A DNA stretch of 64,000 nt from Seonamhaeicola sp. (GTDB lineage: Bacteria; Bacteroidota; Bacteroidia; Flavobacteriales; Flavobacteriaceae), in the NCBI RefSeq assembly GCF_028281565.1, contig NZ_JANQJQ010000014.1, positions 53,205-117,204 on the forward strand, read 5' to 3'. The notes below the pieces were generated by a model. That model did no database searches, had not been told where the DNA came from, and saw only the letters and a list, made by a program, of their open reading frames with translations. This document shows positions 55,889 to 64,000 of this stretch, one piece after another; the stretch's first letter is position 1, and each line of letters starts with the position of its first letter. Both the position numbers and the translations under genes were made by a program.

Positions 55889-58285
55889 CTAAAAGTTAAT
55901 TTGATGTGATTCCCCTATTTCACCTTGGAAAGGAATTACTTGATCTCCGAATTTTATCTTGGTAGAGCGCCCTGCTTTTGAAGTTATGGAGACTTTAAAA
56001 GGTTTGCCTTCCTTCCATTCCATATCTACAACAAAACCACCCCTGGCGGGTAAGCCTTTTACTTTACCATTAGGCCAGTCTTTTGGCAATGCGGGCAATA
56101 ACTCTATTTCATCTAATGTTGATTGCAATAACATATAGGACACCACTGCTGGCAGACCACCACTTATATCCATATTGAAAATACTCTCGGGATCGTGATA
56201 AGACACAAAACCAGGTGTCCAATAGGAGTTTACCAGCCAATTAACACATTCTTTTGCCAATGCGGTATCTTTAAGATGGGCCGAGGCCATTCCCAGCTGT
56301 ACCAGCCCAAAGGCCATGACGCCGCCATTATTATCACGTCTGTAAACCATTCTTGCTTCTATAGCTTTTCTGGCAGCCTCTTGTAGTGCTTTATCATCTT
56401 TAAATTCTGGATCCATGCCGTCATACAACGGATATAGATGTGAGGCGTGCCTATGGTCATTATTGTTTTCATAGCCATCCCATATCCACTCTTTTAACTC
56501 TCCATTGTTATCTATGGCGTATTCTGGTAATGCTTCTAATATACCTTCATATTCTTCAATGCTCTCTTTTGGTATATAGCCTTGTTTTGCCAACGTTATT
56601 AAATTTCTGAGTAACTGTTTCATGGCCGCCACATCCATAGTGGCGTTAATGGCCACAGGATGTTTATCCAAAGGTCCTATTTCCGGTGAGTAAGAAGGAA
56701 TAAACATATAATCTCCTTCTCCCGTTTTATATAAAATCTGACTTAAAAAGTCGTAAGCCTTTAGCATAAATGGTAGTGCCTTGTCTTTAAGGTATTGCTC
56801 ATCCATGGTGTATAACCATTTGTCATAATGAAAATGGGCTGCCCAGGCTGTTCCAGCATACCAATATAAGTGCGGAAAATATTCGGCATAATGGAATACA
56901 CTTCCAAACTCGCTAGCTCTTGAAGGCACATAGATACCATCCAGCCCATACATGGCCCTGGCATTATACTTAAAATCGTCCATCATGCTATCCAACATAT
57001 TTAAATAGGCATCTGTCAACTCTTGATAGTTGGTATTTAATCCTAATGCTATTACCGAAGGGACATTACCATTTAAAGTAAAATCACCTGACCAAGCAGG
57101 TCTCCATGTACCACCCCATATACCTTGCAATGCTGGAGGCGTAGCCCCGGTGCTGCTAATAACATTATATCTACCTGCTTTAAGGGCTTGTACTATTAAA
57201 TCTGGATTGGTACTTTCAAAACTGGAGGAAGCCAGCAATTCATTAGATGTAAGGTATATACTCTTATTCTCTCCCAGCTCAAGACTAAATCTGTTGAACA
57301 TTTCGCCATGAATCTTTGCATGTGGTGACAAAAGCTTATCGTAGGAAGGCTCCAGGGCATCGAGTTTATTTTTTAAAGCTTCTTTTTGGTTGCCTTCTGC
57401 TTTATCGTAACTTAATTTTATAGCTGAAAGCACCAAAATTTCATCGGCATTTGTTACTTCTATGGAATTTCCCTTTAACTTGACAGAACCATTTTTATTT
57501 ATAATCTTAGAAAGCACGCTGTATGATTTTAAAGACCCTTCCCATTCCTTTTTAAAAGTGGTCTGGTACGACAAATAATGATCTTCAGCCGATATATTTA
57601 AACTGGTGAATGCCGTAGGGTCAAATACTTCTTCGTCATCTTCGGCTTCCAACTGTGGTAATTGATTTAAAAGAAAGGTGTAATTAAGTTTGCTACCCGT
57701 TGGGCTCTTAATATGAAAAACAGCAACATTGTCTTTTCTTGATACAAATGCTTTTCTTGTAATGACTTCGCTTTCCGTGCCATAATTCACAGCTACTTCT
57801 CCCGTTTCATAATTTACAGTTCGCGCATATTTTTCATTTTTAATAGGCTTTATGGCCTGAAATTCCAACTGGCATGCTGGAATATGCGGGTTGGTCCATA
57901 CAAAATCATCTACAATACCTATTTTCTTTCCTTCCTCTACAGCCACCATTGAAGCCTCTTTCTCCTTACCTTGAAAAATAAGCGTTCTTATATCATCCAA
58001 TCTACTTCCTAAATTTGGAGCCTTTAAGGGCTCATATTCTGGCATGAATAGTTTCTCATGACTTAATACGATTCTATCTTTATGGACATCACCTGGAATT
58101 AACATGCCTATGGTACCATTACCGCTAATAGCAGATTCTTCCCATTTAGAAGCCGGAGCCTTACTTAAAAACCCATGCTTCGGAAAAGCTTCAAAAATTT
58201 CTTTTGTATTTGTCTGGTTTATTTTCGACTCACAGGAGCACAAACAAATAGCAGCTATCAGATATATAAAAGGCTTTCTCTTCAT
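55889..58285 (-). CDS. GH95 family alpha-L-fucosidase/alpha-L-galactosidase
   Basis: A 798-residue lipoprotein with signal ending CLCSC. The N-terminal beta-domain carries the GH95 opening ASKWEESAISGNGTIGMLIPG and VLSHEKLFMPEYEP. The (alpha/alpha)6 barrel contains LQGIWGGTWRPAWSGDFTLN followed by GNVPSVIALGLNTNYQE, where the paired Asn residues activate water. PSYSPEIGPLDKHPVAINAT includes the likely acid Glu. A catalytic-region Asp is in TMDVAAMKQLLRNLI, and NDHRHASHLYPLYDG is the conserved His-rich motif. The C-terminal beta-domain follows. It inverts terminal alpha-L-fucosyl or alpha-L-galactosyl linkages; the choice between them cannot be made here. It is the first enzyme gene after the susD hairpin. 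Confidence 0.9.
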   Translation of the reverse strand: MKRKPFIYLIAAICLCSCESKINQTNTKEIFEAFPKHGFLSKAPASKWEESAISGNGTIGMLIPGDVHKDRIVLSHEKLFMPEYEPLKAPNLGSRLDDIRTLIFQGKEKEASMVAVEEGKKIGIVDDFVWTNPHIPACQLEFQAIKPIKNEKYARTVNYETGEVAVNYGTESEVITRKAFVSRKDNVAVFHIKSPTGSKLNYTFLLNQLPQLEAEDDEEVFDPTAFTSLNISAEDHYLSYQTTFKKEWEGSLKSYSVLSKIINKNGSVKLKGNSIEVTNADEILVLSAIKLSYDKAEGNQKEALKNKLDALEPSYDKLLSPHAKIHGEMFNRFSLELGENKSIYLTSNELLASSSFESTNPDLIVQALKAGRYNVISSTGATPPALQGIWGGTWRPAWSGDFTLNGNVPSVIALGLNTNYQELTDAYLNMLDSMMDDFKYNARAMYGLDGIYVPSRASEFGSVFHYAEYFPHLYWYAGTAWAAHFHYDKWLYTMDEQYLKDKALPFMLKAYDFLSQILYKTGEGDYMFIPSYSPEIGPLDKHPVAINATMDVAAMKQLLRNLITLAKQGYIPKESIEEYEGILEALPEYAIDNNGELKEWIWDGYENNNDHRHASHLYPLYDGMDPEFKDDKALQEAARKAIEARMVYRRDNNGGVMAFGLVQLGMASAHLKDTALAKECVNWLVNSYWTPGFVSYHDPESIFNMDISGGLPAVVSYMLLQSTLDEIELLPALPKDWPNGKVKGLPARGGFVVDMEWKEGKPFKVSITSKAGRSTKIKFGDQVIPFQGEIGESHQINF

Positions 58286-58324
58286 TGCAATAAATGTATT
58301 CTAATTTTTTATACGTCAAGGTAT

Positions 58325-58370
58325 TAAAAAGCACCATGCCAAATGATAATCAAAACTCTGACATGGTGCT
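58325..58370 (-). terminator. Hairpin between susD and the GH95 gene (terminator or attenuator)
   Basis: AGCACCATG (58330-58338) and CATGGTGCT (58362-58370) form a perfect 9-base stem. On the minus strand the stem is followed by TTTTTAATACC, a normal U-tail. It would let susC/susD be expressed at a higher level than the downstream enzymes. Confidence 0.75.
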
Positions 58371-58448
58371 AGCAAAACTATTAAAACAACTAAATTTCTT
58401 CTTTGTTAAAGACTATCAACACGCAATCTTTAATAAAGACAGTTTGCA

Positions 58449-59942
58449 TTAATTAGCTTGGTTGGGCTTTAAATTGGCATTCGTATCAAGTTCTAATTGC
58501 GGAATTCCGGCAACCTCATCTTGGCCATCAGTAAATGTCGCAAAATTAGCATCTTCAACTTGCTGCGCATTATTGTATTTCCCCCAACGCCTTAGGTCAA
58601 AATATCTCCAGTTTTCTCCTGAAAGTTCCAGGATACGTTCTTGCTCCAACTGATCTCTAAAGGCTGTCTGACTTCCGGCAGCTCCAGGATAAGCAGTTAG
58701 TAATGCCGGTCTTCCGGATCTTGCCCTTACCTGATCTACATAGGTTACGGCCTGTGCCGTATTACCGCCGGCATTTAATGCTTCGGCATACATAAGCAAG
58801 ATGTCGGCATATCGCAGAACAATATAGTCTGTTCCGCCATCTTCTTCGAGCGCGGTACCATTACCATTATTTTCTACATGTTCCTGTTCCGAATATTTAT
58901 AGAAACCGGTTAATAATTCTGGATTCGGGGCAGCTTCGGCCCATACATCTCCAGTTAACCCGTAATAAGTAAGCTCTGAACCAGGATAGATAATGGTTTG
59001 GTCCATTCTGGAATCCTTGCTTCCGGAAGCAGTTTCTTCCCTAACAAAAGCATTAAATATCATATTGGTACATTGTATATCTCCAAATGCACCGCCTTGT
59101 TCAGATACACTGAAGATTTGGTGACGTCTGTTGTTATCTGTTTCATTTGTTGGACCGTTTTCAATAAAGTTTACCACAAAGATAGCCTCTGGGTTCACCT
59201 CACCGGTCTCTCTAAAGTTATCGGCAAAATTTGGCAATAAACTGTATTGGCCTGAATCAATAATGGCCTTAAGTAAAATTTCGGCATCTGCATAGCGTCC
59301 TAACTGAAAATAGTGCTTGGCCAACAGGGCCTGAGCGGCTCCCTTGGTAACTTTACCATATTCGTTTACCGGCCAGCTCAATGGCAATTTATCAATTGCC
59401 GATATTAACATGCTCTCCATAAGGGTATAGATCTGTCCATTTTCAGCAGAAAAAGGTCGATCTGCCGGCACCTGCACTTTATCAACATATGCTACGTTTT
59501 CTCCAAAAAAGTTCACTAAGTTGAAATAGCCAAGTGCAATCATAAACTCGGCCTGACCGGCAACTTCCGGCTTATTGAAGTTAGGCTCATTTTGTAAAAC
59601 CTGATAGGCCCTACTAATTAAGGTATAATTACTGGCCCAGTGGGGTCCACCGAAGGCATTGGTATCCGATAAGGTGAAACGCACCAAGGCATTAAACTCA
59701 AAGGGGTGTTCATTGGTACCTTCATCAGAAAGTCCGGAATATAGGATATGTAAATTTTGGCCGTACATATCTCTTGATTGTAGGGCATCATAGGTTGCAA
59801 TAACCCCCTTATTAAGATCATCTACCGTTTGCCAAAACGTAGCTTCTGAAACGTTAATAGGATCAATTTGGTCCAATTCAAAACACCCAAAGAATACCGT
59901 GGTTAACGCTAAAATGTAAATAGATTTTATTTTATTTTTCAT
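58449..59942 (-). CDS. SusD/RagB family lipoprotein of the GH95/GH97 PUL
   Basis: A 497-residue surface lipoprotein; the signal ends VFFGC followed by FELDQIDP. The start at 59942 (MKNKIKSIYILA) is preferred to an ATG two codons upstream. Landmarks are WQTVDDLNKGVIATYDALQS, GQAEFMIALGYFNLVNFFGE, KVTKGAAQALLAKHYFQLGR and VLRYADILLMYAEALNAGGN. ELSGENWRYFDLRRWGK follows near the C-terminus. It starts 10 bases after the susC stop on the minus strand. The C-terminal hairpin at 58325-58370 lies just downstream. Confidence 0.93.
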   Translation of the reverse strand: MKNKIKSIYILALTTVFFGCFELDQIDPINVSEATFWQTVDDLNKGVIATYDALQSRDMYGQNLHILYSGLSDEGTNEHPFEFNALVRFTLSDTNAFGGPHWASNYTLISRAYQVLQNEPNFNKPEVAGQAEFMIALGYFNLVNFFGENVAYVDKVQVPADRPFSAENGQIYTLMESMLISAIDKLPLSWPVNEYGKVTKGAAQALLAKHYFQLGRYADAEILLKAIIDSGQYSLLPNFADNFRETGEVNPEAIFVVNFIENGPTNETDNNRRHQIFSVSEQGGAFGDIQCTNMIFNAFVREETASGSKDSRMDQTIIYPGSELTYYGLTGDVWAEAAPNPELLTGFYKYSEQEHVENNGNGTALEEDGGTDYIVLRYADILLMYAEALNAGGNTAQAVTYVDQVRARSGRPALLTAYPGAAGSQTAFRDQLEQERILELSGENWRYFDLRRWGKYNNAQQVEDANFATFTDGQDEVAGIPQLELDTNANLKPNQAN

Positions 59943-59952
59943 AATCATGTTT

Positions 59953-62900
59953 TTATAATGAAATATTTAAACCTGCAGAAATTGAACGTACAACAGGATA
60001 TCCTAAACTGGCTTCACCTGCCGTAAAGAAACCGCCTTCAAATTCTGGCTCTACACCGTTGAAATTGGTCCATGTGAATAAATTTTGTCCAGACACGAAC
60101 ACTCTAAGGTTATCCACGCTCTTCCAAGGTACGATATAACCGATCTGTAAATTTCTCAGCTTAACAAAACTGCCGTCTTCTACATAAAGGGTACTAGCTC
60201 TGTAATTACCGTGATTCCCATCTGTCTGTGGTCTTGGATAGGTTCCAACACCATCAATATACGGGTTATAATCTGCGGGATAATTACTGGCAATATCGCC
60301 ATGTAAGCCTTGAAGGGTGCCATTGAATACATCACGACCAAAAAGCCCTGAAAGGAATACCGTGAAATCCCAATTCTTATAATTAGCACTGAAATTCAAT
60401 CCGAAGTTTACATCGGGCAATGTATTTCCGTAAGCAACGCGATCATTTTGGTCAATGATATTGTCACCATTAACATCTCTATACTTGGCATCGCCAACCA
60501 TGGGCTCAAATTCATCTACAAGGAACCCTGGAGGCAAGGCATCGATTTCCGCTTGGGTATACAAACCTTGATACTCCCAAAGGAATAATCTTGCTCTTGG
60601 CGAACCTACCGTTGTAAGAGAGTTTCCAACAATTCCGGTAAAACCAGCTGGTACACTCTTAACCGAGGTTCTTGTAGCAAAAGCATTGGCACTAAGCGTA
60701 TAAGTAAAATCACCTTTTAATTTTCTATAGGTAAGCGCTGCTTCCCATCCGTTCTGCTCATTGGTAACCGCATTTAATTTAATGGTATTTTCAAATCCTA
60801 CACCCGCTGATGCCGGAATGGTAATGTCTGCCAATAAATCTTCGACCTCACCAAAGTAATAGTTACCTTCAAAGGCTAACCTACCATCAAACATTTCCAG
60901 GTCAACACCAAAGTTATATTGCTTAACCCTGGCCCATGTTAAACTGGGGTTCCCTAAAGCACTAGCTCGTGTAGCGCCTGAGGCTGAAATGCCATTCGGG
61001 CCTAAGTTATAGTTAGGACCACCTAATCCTTGGTTTATGCCTGTTACACCAATATAGGCGTTACTATCGGCATCATTGTTTCCTACCTCACCGTAAGCAG
61101 CTCTTAGTTTTAATTGGGAAATGTTCTTGACATTAAAAAAGGATTCGTTATGTAGGTTCCACCCTAAATCCAATGATGGAAATATATCGGATCTATTATC
61201 TAAAAATATAGAATAACTATCCCTACGCACCGAGGCCTTTAACAAATACCGATTATCATAATCATAGGTAAATCTTGATATCAAGGACTGCGTAACGATA
61301 GTACTGCGATCACTTCCCACGGTTGGCACCCCGGTAGTGATAGGCGACGCCGACGCCAGCTCAAATAAACCTGCCCTAAAAGCATCTAAGGTTTGATCAA
61401 AAGAAACACCCGATGAAAAGGCTGTCTCCTCTAACTCATTATAAGCACCCATTAAGGAAAATGCATGTTTTCCAAATGTTTTTTCATATGTCAATCTATG
61501 CTCTAGGTAAGTATTCATAGATTCTGAATGCCCTACCGCTAAAGCGGAACCAACAATGGTAGTTCTTCTAATTTGATTTCTAGGGTTATACGCTTTTGTA
61601 TAACCATGGGTCTTTTCTATACCCACACCAAAATGATAATCAAGTCCGTCAATTATATTAAAATCAACATTAAGATTCCCGAAGATGTTAGTGCCTTCAT
61701 CCGTATTCTTATACAAATCGGCGTAACCAATTGGATTGGCCGTAAAACTTAAATTGTTAAAATCGCCATGTCCATAACCACTTAACCTGGTTGGGTCGTA
61801 CACAGGAATAACAGGCAACATATCGATGGCGGCACCAACACCCACACCTGCTGTTGCCGGATTATCTTCATCTACGGATCCACTAGCCCTAGTTCTGTTA
61901 ATGGATAAGTTTTCGCTAACCGTAAGACGGTCCTTAATAATATCAAATGAACTATTTAAACGGATACCCGTTCTATCAAATTTTGGTCCTGGCACCGTAC
62001 CGTCCTGATAGGTGTAATTCACACCAAATAAAATGGTATGACGATCGCCACCACCAGATACGTTAATATTGGCATCTTGCAATGAAGCGGTTCTAAAGAC
62101 AGCCTTTTGCCAATCTGTATCTACACCTGGCAAATTAAAGGCATCAGCTGGCTGTAAACCACTGGCATTTGGCGAGTCAAAAGCCGCTCTAACGATACGC
62201 GACCAACCGGCGGCATCCATCACGTCCAGGCCTTCTGCAATTTGTTGAAAACCTGTTGTTAAATTGGCATTAACGCGCAGTCTTCCCTTTTTACCTTTTT
62301 TGGTAGTAATAAGAATAACCCCATTTGCTCCACCGGCACCGTAAATGGCCGCAGAAGAAGCATCTTTTAATATCTGGATATTCTCTACATCATTAGGTCC
62401 TATGGTAGGCACACCACTGAGTATAACGCCGTCTACAACGTAAAGCGGTGTATTGTTATTAAAAAAGGCTGAGCCACGAATTCTAATATCACCTACAGAT
62501 CCCGGCTCACCATTGGCGGTAACATTTACCCCGGCAGCCCGTCCCTGAAGACGATCGGTTATATTGGTATACTGGCTCTTTTCTGTTTCTCCAACATCAA
62601 TAATGGAAACCGCACCCGTTAAGGAGCTTTTCTTTTGTCTACCATACCCAACTACAACAACTTCATCAAGTTGGTTGCTATCCTCTTCTAAGGTAACATT
62701 TACTGTAGTCTTACCAGCAACATTTACTTCCTTAGTAACAAAACCAATATAGCTAACCACTAAGGTGGCGTTGGCATTACTAACTTCCAATGAAAAGGCC
62801 CCATCAAAATCTGTAGACGTTCCATTCGTTGTAGATTTTTCAATTACGGCCGCTCCTGGCAAAGGCTGTCCACTGCCATCCACAACCTTACCTGTTACGG

Positions 62901-62985
62901 TAGTTTGTGCCCCGGCAATAGATTGCACTCCAATAAAAAGCACTAAAAGCATTAGCACCTTCTTTATATCTTTTATATATTTCAT
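59953..62985 (-). CDS. SusC/RagA family TonB-dependent transporter of the GH95/GH97 PUL
   Basis: A 1010-residue outer membrane transporter. The signal peptide ends QSIAGAQ (residue 27). A carboxypeptidase-D-like domain spans about 29-103 (VTGKVVDGSGQPLPGAAV), the TonB-box region DEVVVVGYG lies at 107-115, and plug motifs IRIRGSAFF, LYVVDGVIL, ILKDASSAAIYG and ANGVILITTKKG follow. The beta-barrel ends RSISAGLNISL. There is no STN domain and no regulator gene nearby within the window, so its control probably lies beyond the right edge. It is preceded 23 bases upstream by a glycan-binding lipoprotein gene rather than followed by one. Confidence 0.95.
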   Translation of the reverse strand: MKYIKDIKKVLMLLVLFIGVQSIAGAQTTVTGKVVDGSGQPLPGAAVIEKSTTNGTSTDFDGAFSLEVSNANATLVVSYIGFVTKEVNVAGKTTVNVTLEEDSNQLDEVVVVGYGRQKKSSLTGAVSIIDVGETEKSQYTNITDRLQGRAAGVNVTANGEPGSVGDIRIRGSAFFNNNTPLYVVDGVILSGVPTIGPNDVENIQILKDASSAAIYGAGGANGVILITTKKGKKGRLRVNANLTTGFQQIAEGLDVMDAAGWSRIVRAAFDSPNASGLQPADAFNLPGVDTDWQKAVFRTASLQDANINVSGGGDRHTILFGVNYTYQDGTVPGPKFDRTGIRLNSSFDIIKDRLTVSENLSINRTRASGSVDEDNPATAGVGVGAAIDMLPVIPVYDPTRLSGYGHGDFNNLSFTANPIGYADLYKNTDEGTNIFGNLNVDFNIIDGLDYHFGVGIEKTHGYTKAYNPRNQIRRTTIVGSALAVGHSESMNTYLEHRLTYEKTFGKHAFSLMGAYNELEETAFSSGVSFDQTLDAFRAGLFELASASPITTGVPTVGSDRSTIVTQSLISRFTYDYDNRYLLKASVRRDSYSIFLDNRSDIFPSLDLGWNLHNESFFNVKNISQLKLRAAYGEVGNNDADSNAYIGVTGINQGLGGPNYNLGPNGISASGATRASALGNPSLTWARVKQYNFGVDLEMFDGRLAFEGNYYFGEVEDLLADITIPASAGVGFENTIKLNAVTNEQNGWEAALTYRKLKGDFTYTLSANAFATRTSVKSVPAGFTGIVGNSLTTVGSPRARLFLWEYQGLYTQAEIDALPPGFLVDEFEPMVGDAKYRDVNGDNIIDQNDRVAYGNTLPDVNFGLNFSANYKNWDFTVFLSGLFGRDVFNGTLQGLHGDIASNYPADYNPYIDGVGTYPRPQTDGNHGNYRASTLYVEDGSFVKLRNLQIGYIVPWKSVDNLRVFVSGQNLFTWTNFNGVEPEFEGGFFTAGEASLGYPVVRSISAGLNISL

Positions 62986-63008
62986 GTTATCGTATTCTTG
63001 TATATTAA

Positions 63009-63905
63009 TTATTGTTGCACCCCTAGCTTTATGTTATCAAGCCTAAATGTATCCCCTGATTTATTGGTATTAAATCCAATACCGGCAACAGAAGAAAAAT
63101 CGGCGTCATAACCGGCATTCTCTAGCAACTCCTGAAAATTATCTACCCTGATATTATTAAAATTAGGATCGTTCAAGACCAAATCCAGGCCAAGCTCGGA
63201 CAGAGGAATAAAGAACTCTTCTCCAGCTACAAAAAAGAAAGTAATAGCAGTTGGATCGGCTATACCGGCATAGCTGAACTCAAATCTCGGCTCTTCAGAA
63301 GCGTCTACAGGCGTAAAGAATATCTCGAATCCGGCCCAGGTATCATCTCCTGCGGCCACAGCAGGACCGATCAACAGGTTACCAGAGTCTATAAATGTCG
63401 TGGCTGGTTCCCCAGTCCAAATATCGGTCGCACCTGCAATTTCGGCCAGCTTTTCTGGCAAGGGACCATCGGTTAAATCAAAATTATAGTCTACCAGGAA
63501 GTCTAAATCCTCACCCGGTTCAACCGTTACATCGACCGTAGTTTTAGCCTCATTTCCGCTTGAGTCTATAATAGTAATATCTAAAACCGTTGTACCTATT
63601 GCAACAGACTGCAGCACCAATATGGAACCATTCATACTTGCTTCCACAATATTAGTATCTCTTGAAACCACCGTATAGGTTAGGGCATCGTTTTCCTGAT
63701 CCCTTACATTTGTAGATAAATCAAACTGCTTAGGCTTGCTTATCTCCTTAAGAATCTTGCCCTGAATAGCAGTAACCGCTGGCGGCTGATTAATGATTAA
63801 TACATCTGCAAACTCTAGTTCAAGTGGATTCTCGCAGGACATAAGCCCCAATACGAGAGCGACCACCAGAGTCACACAAGTAAATTTTTTGTCGTTTTTT
63901 CTCAT
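63009..63905 (-). CDS. Ig-like/glycan-binding lipoprotein preceding susC
   Basis: A 298-residue lipoprotein; the signal ends LGLMSC followed by ENPLELEF. Residues about 38-130 form an Ig-like or cadherin-like domain (FDLSTNVRDQENDALTYTVV, LDITIIDSSGNEAKTTVDVT). Residues about 135-298 form a second beta-sandwich opening LVDYNFDLTDGPLPEKLAEI and closing FRLDNIKLG, a pattern common in carbohydrate-binding jelly rolls. No catalytic motif was seen. It is the first gene of the long minus-strand operon visible in the window, 23 bases before susC. It probably captures glycan at the surface for the SusC/SusD pair. The promoter must lie in or beyond 63906-64000. Confidence 0.75.
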   Translation of the reverse strand: MRKNDKKFTCVTLVVALVLGLMSCENPLELEFADVLIINQPPAVTAIQGKILKEISKPKQFDLSTNVRDQENDALTYTVVSRDTNIVEASMNGSILVLQSVAIGTTVLDITIIDSSGNEAKTTVDVTVEPGEDLDFLVDYNFDLTDGPLPEKLAEIAGATDIWTGEPATTFIDSGNLLIGPAVAAGDDTWAGFEIFFTPVDASEEPRFEFSYAGIADPTAITFFFVAGEEFFIPLSELGLDLVLNDPNFNNIRVDNFQELLENAGYDADFSSVAGIGFNTNKSGDTFRLDNIKLGVQQ

Positions 63906-64000
63906 AATCTTAACTTAGTTTAGTATAAAAATTTTGGTAAATATAGATAATTTAATTTACTTTTTAAACATTAGTAAGAAAGATTTTTTATTTCATATTT

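Noticed and set aside
1-64000. CRISPR array, tRNA, rRNA or intact insertion sequence
   Set aside because: No regularly spaced repeats, cloverleaf sequences, rRNA-like stretches or transposase genes with terminal repeats were seen.

Overview
The window comes from a Bacteroidota chromosome, most likely a polysaccharide-degrading and probably marine member of the Flavobacteriaceae. The evidence is four complete SusC/SusD pairs, many lipoproteins with Bacteroidota-type export signals, start codons without Shine-Dalgarno sequences, TAnnTTTG-type -7 boxes, AT-rich spacers and dense CAZyme operons. There is no rRNA, tRNA, CRISPR array or intact insertion sequence. The window is a run of adjacent polysaccharide utilisation loci (PULs), each with its own type of regulator.

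Region A (1-10745, minus strand) holds an AraC-type regulator, an endonuclease/exonuclease/phosphatase-family lipoprotein, a membrane-spanning propeller/Y_Y_Y/LuxR-HTH regulator, then SusC, SusD and a LamG-type glycan-binding lipoprotein cut by the left edge. A cluster of TGACGT elements lies between the propeller regulator and susC.

Region B (11132-28372, plus strand) is a beta-mannan PUL. SusC, SusD and a two-domain surface glycan-binding protein are followed by a hairpin, then a tightly packed operon: GH26 mannanase, GH130 mannosylglucose phosphorylase, AGE-family epimerase, GPH-type sugar transporter, GH5-like enzyme, sulfatase and GH5 mannanase. Together these describe surface endo-cleavage, periplasmic trimming and desulfation, import of mannobiose, epimerisation to mannosylglucose and phosphorolysis. 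The sulfatase suggests a sulfated mannan. The divergent AraC-type gene at 9873-10745 is the likely regulator.

Region C (28373-38945) is a patchwork: a GH10 gene lacking its C-terminal part, a FecI-type sigma factor facing away from its FecR anti-sigma partner, an STN-containing SusC, a SusD, a TlpA-like thioredoxin lipoprotein, and a remnant of a second sigma factor. It contains no intact polysaccharide-degrading enzyme.

Region D (38946-63905) consists of two convergent operons. The plus-strand operon encodes a LamG lipoprotein of unrecognised family, a GH43 enzyme and a beta-helix protein. The minus-strand operon runs from 63905 to 45091: glycan-binding lipoprotein, SusC, SusD, hairpin, GH95, GH97, SGNH hydrolase, aldose 1-epimerase, a second LamG protein of the same unrecognised family, aldo/keto reductase, Tat-type Gfo/Idh oxidoreductase, DoxX membrane protein and Tat-type TIM-barrel isomerase/epimerase. 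The shared LamG-plus-core family suggests that both operons serve one heteropolysaccharide. The last three genes look like an exported oxidative sugar module. The most interesting candidates for undescribed biology are the LamG-core protein family and this redox module.
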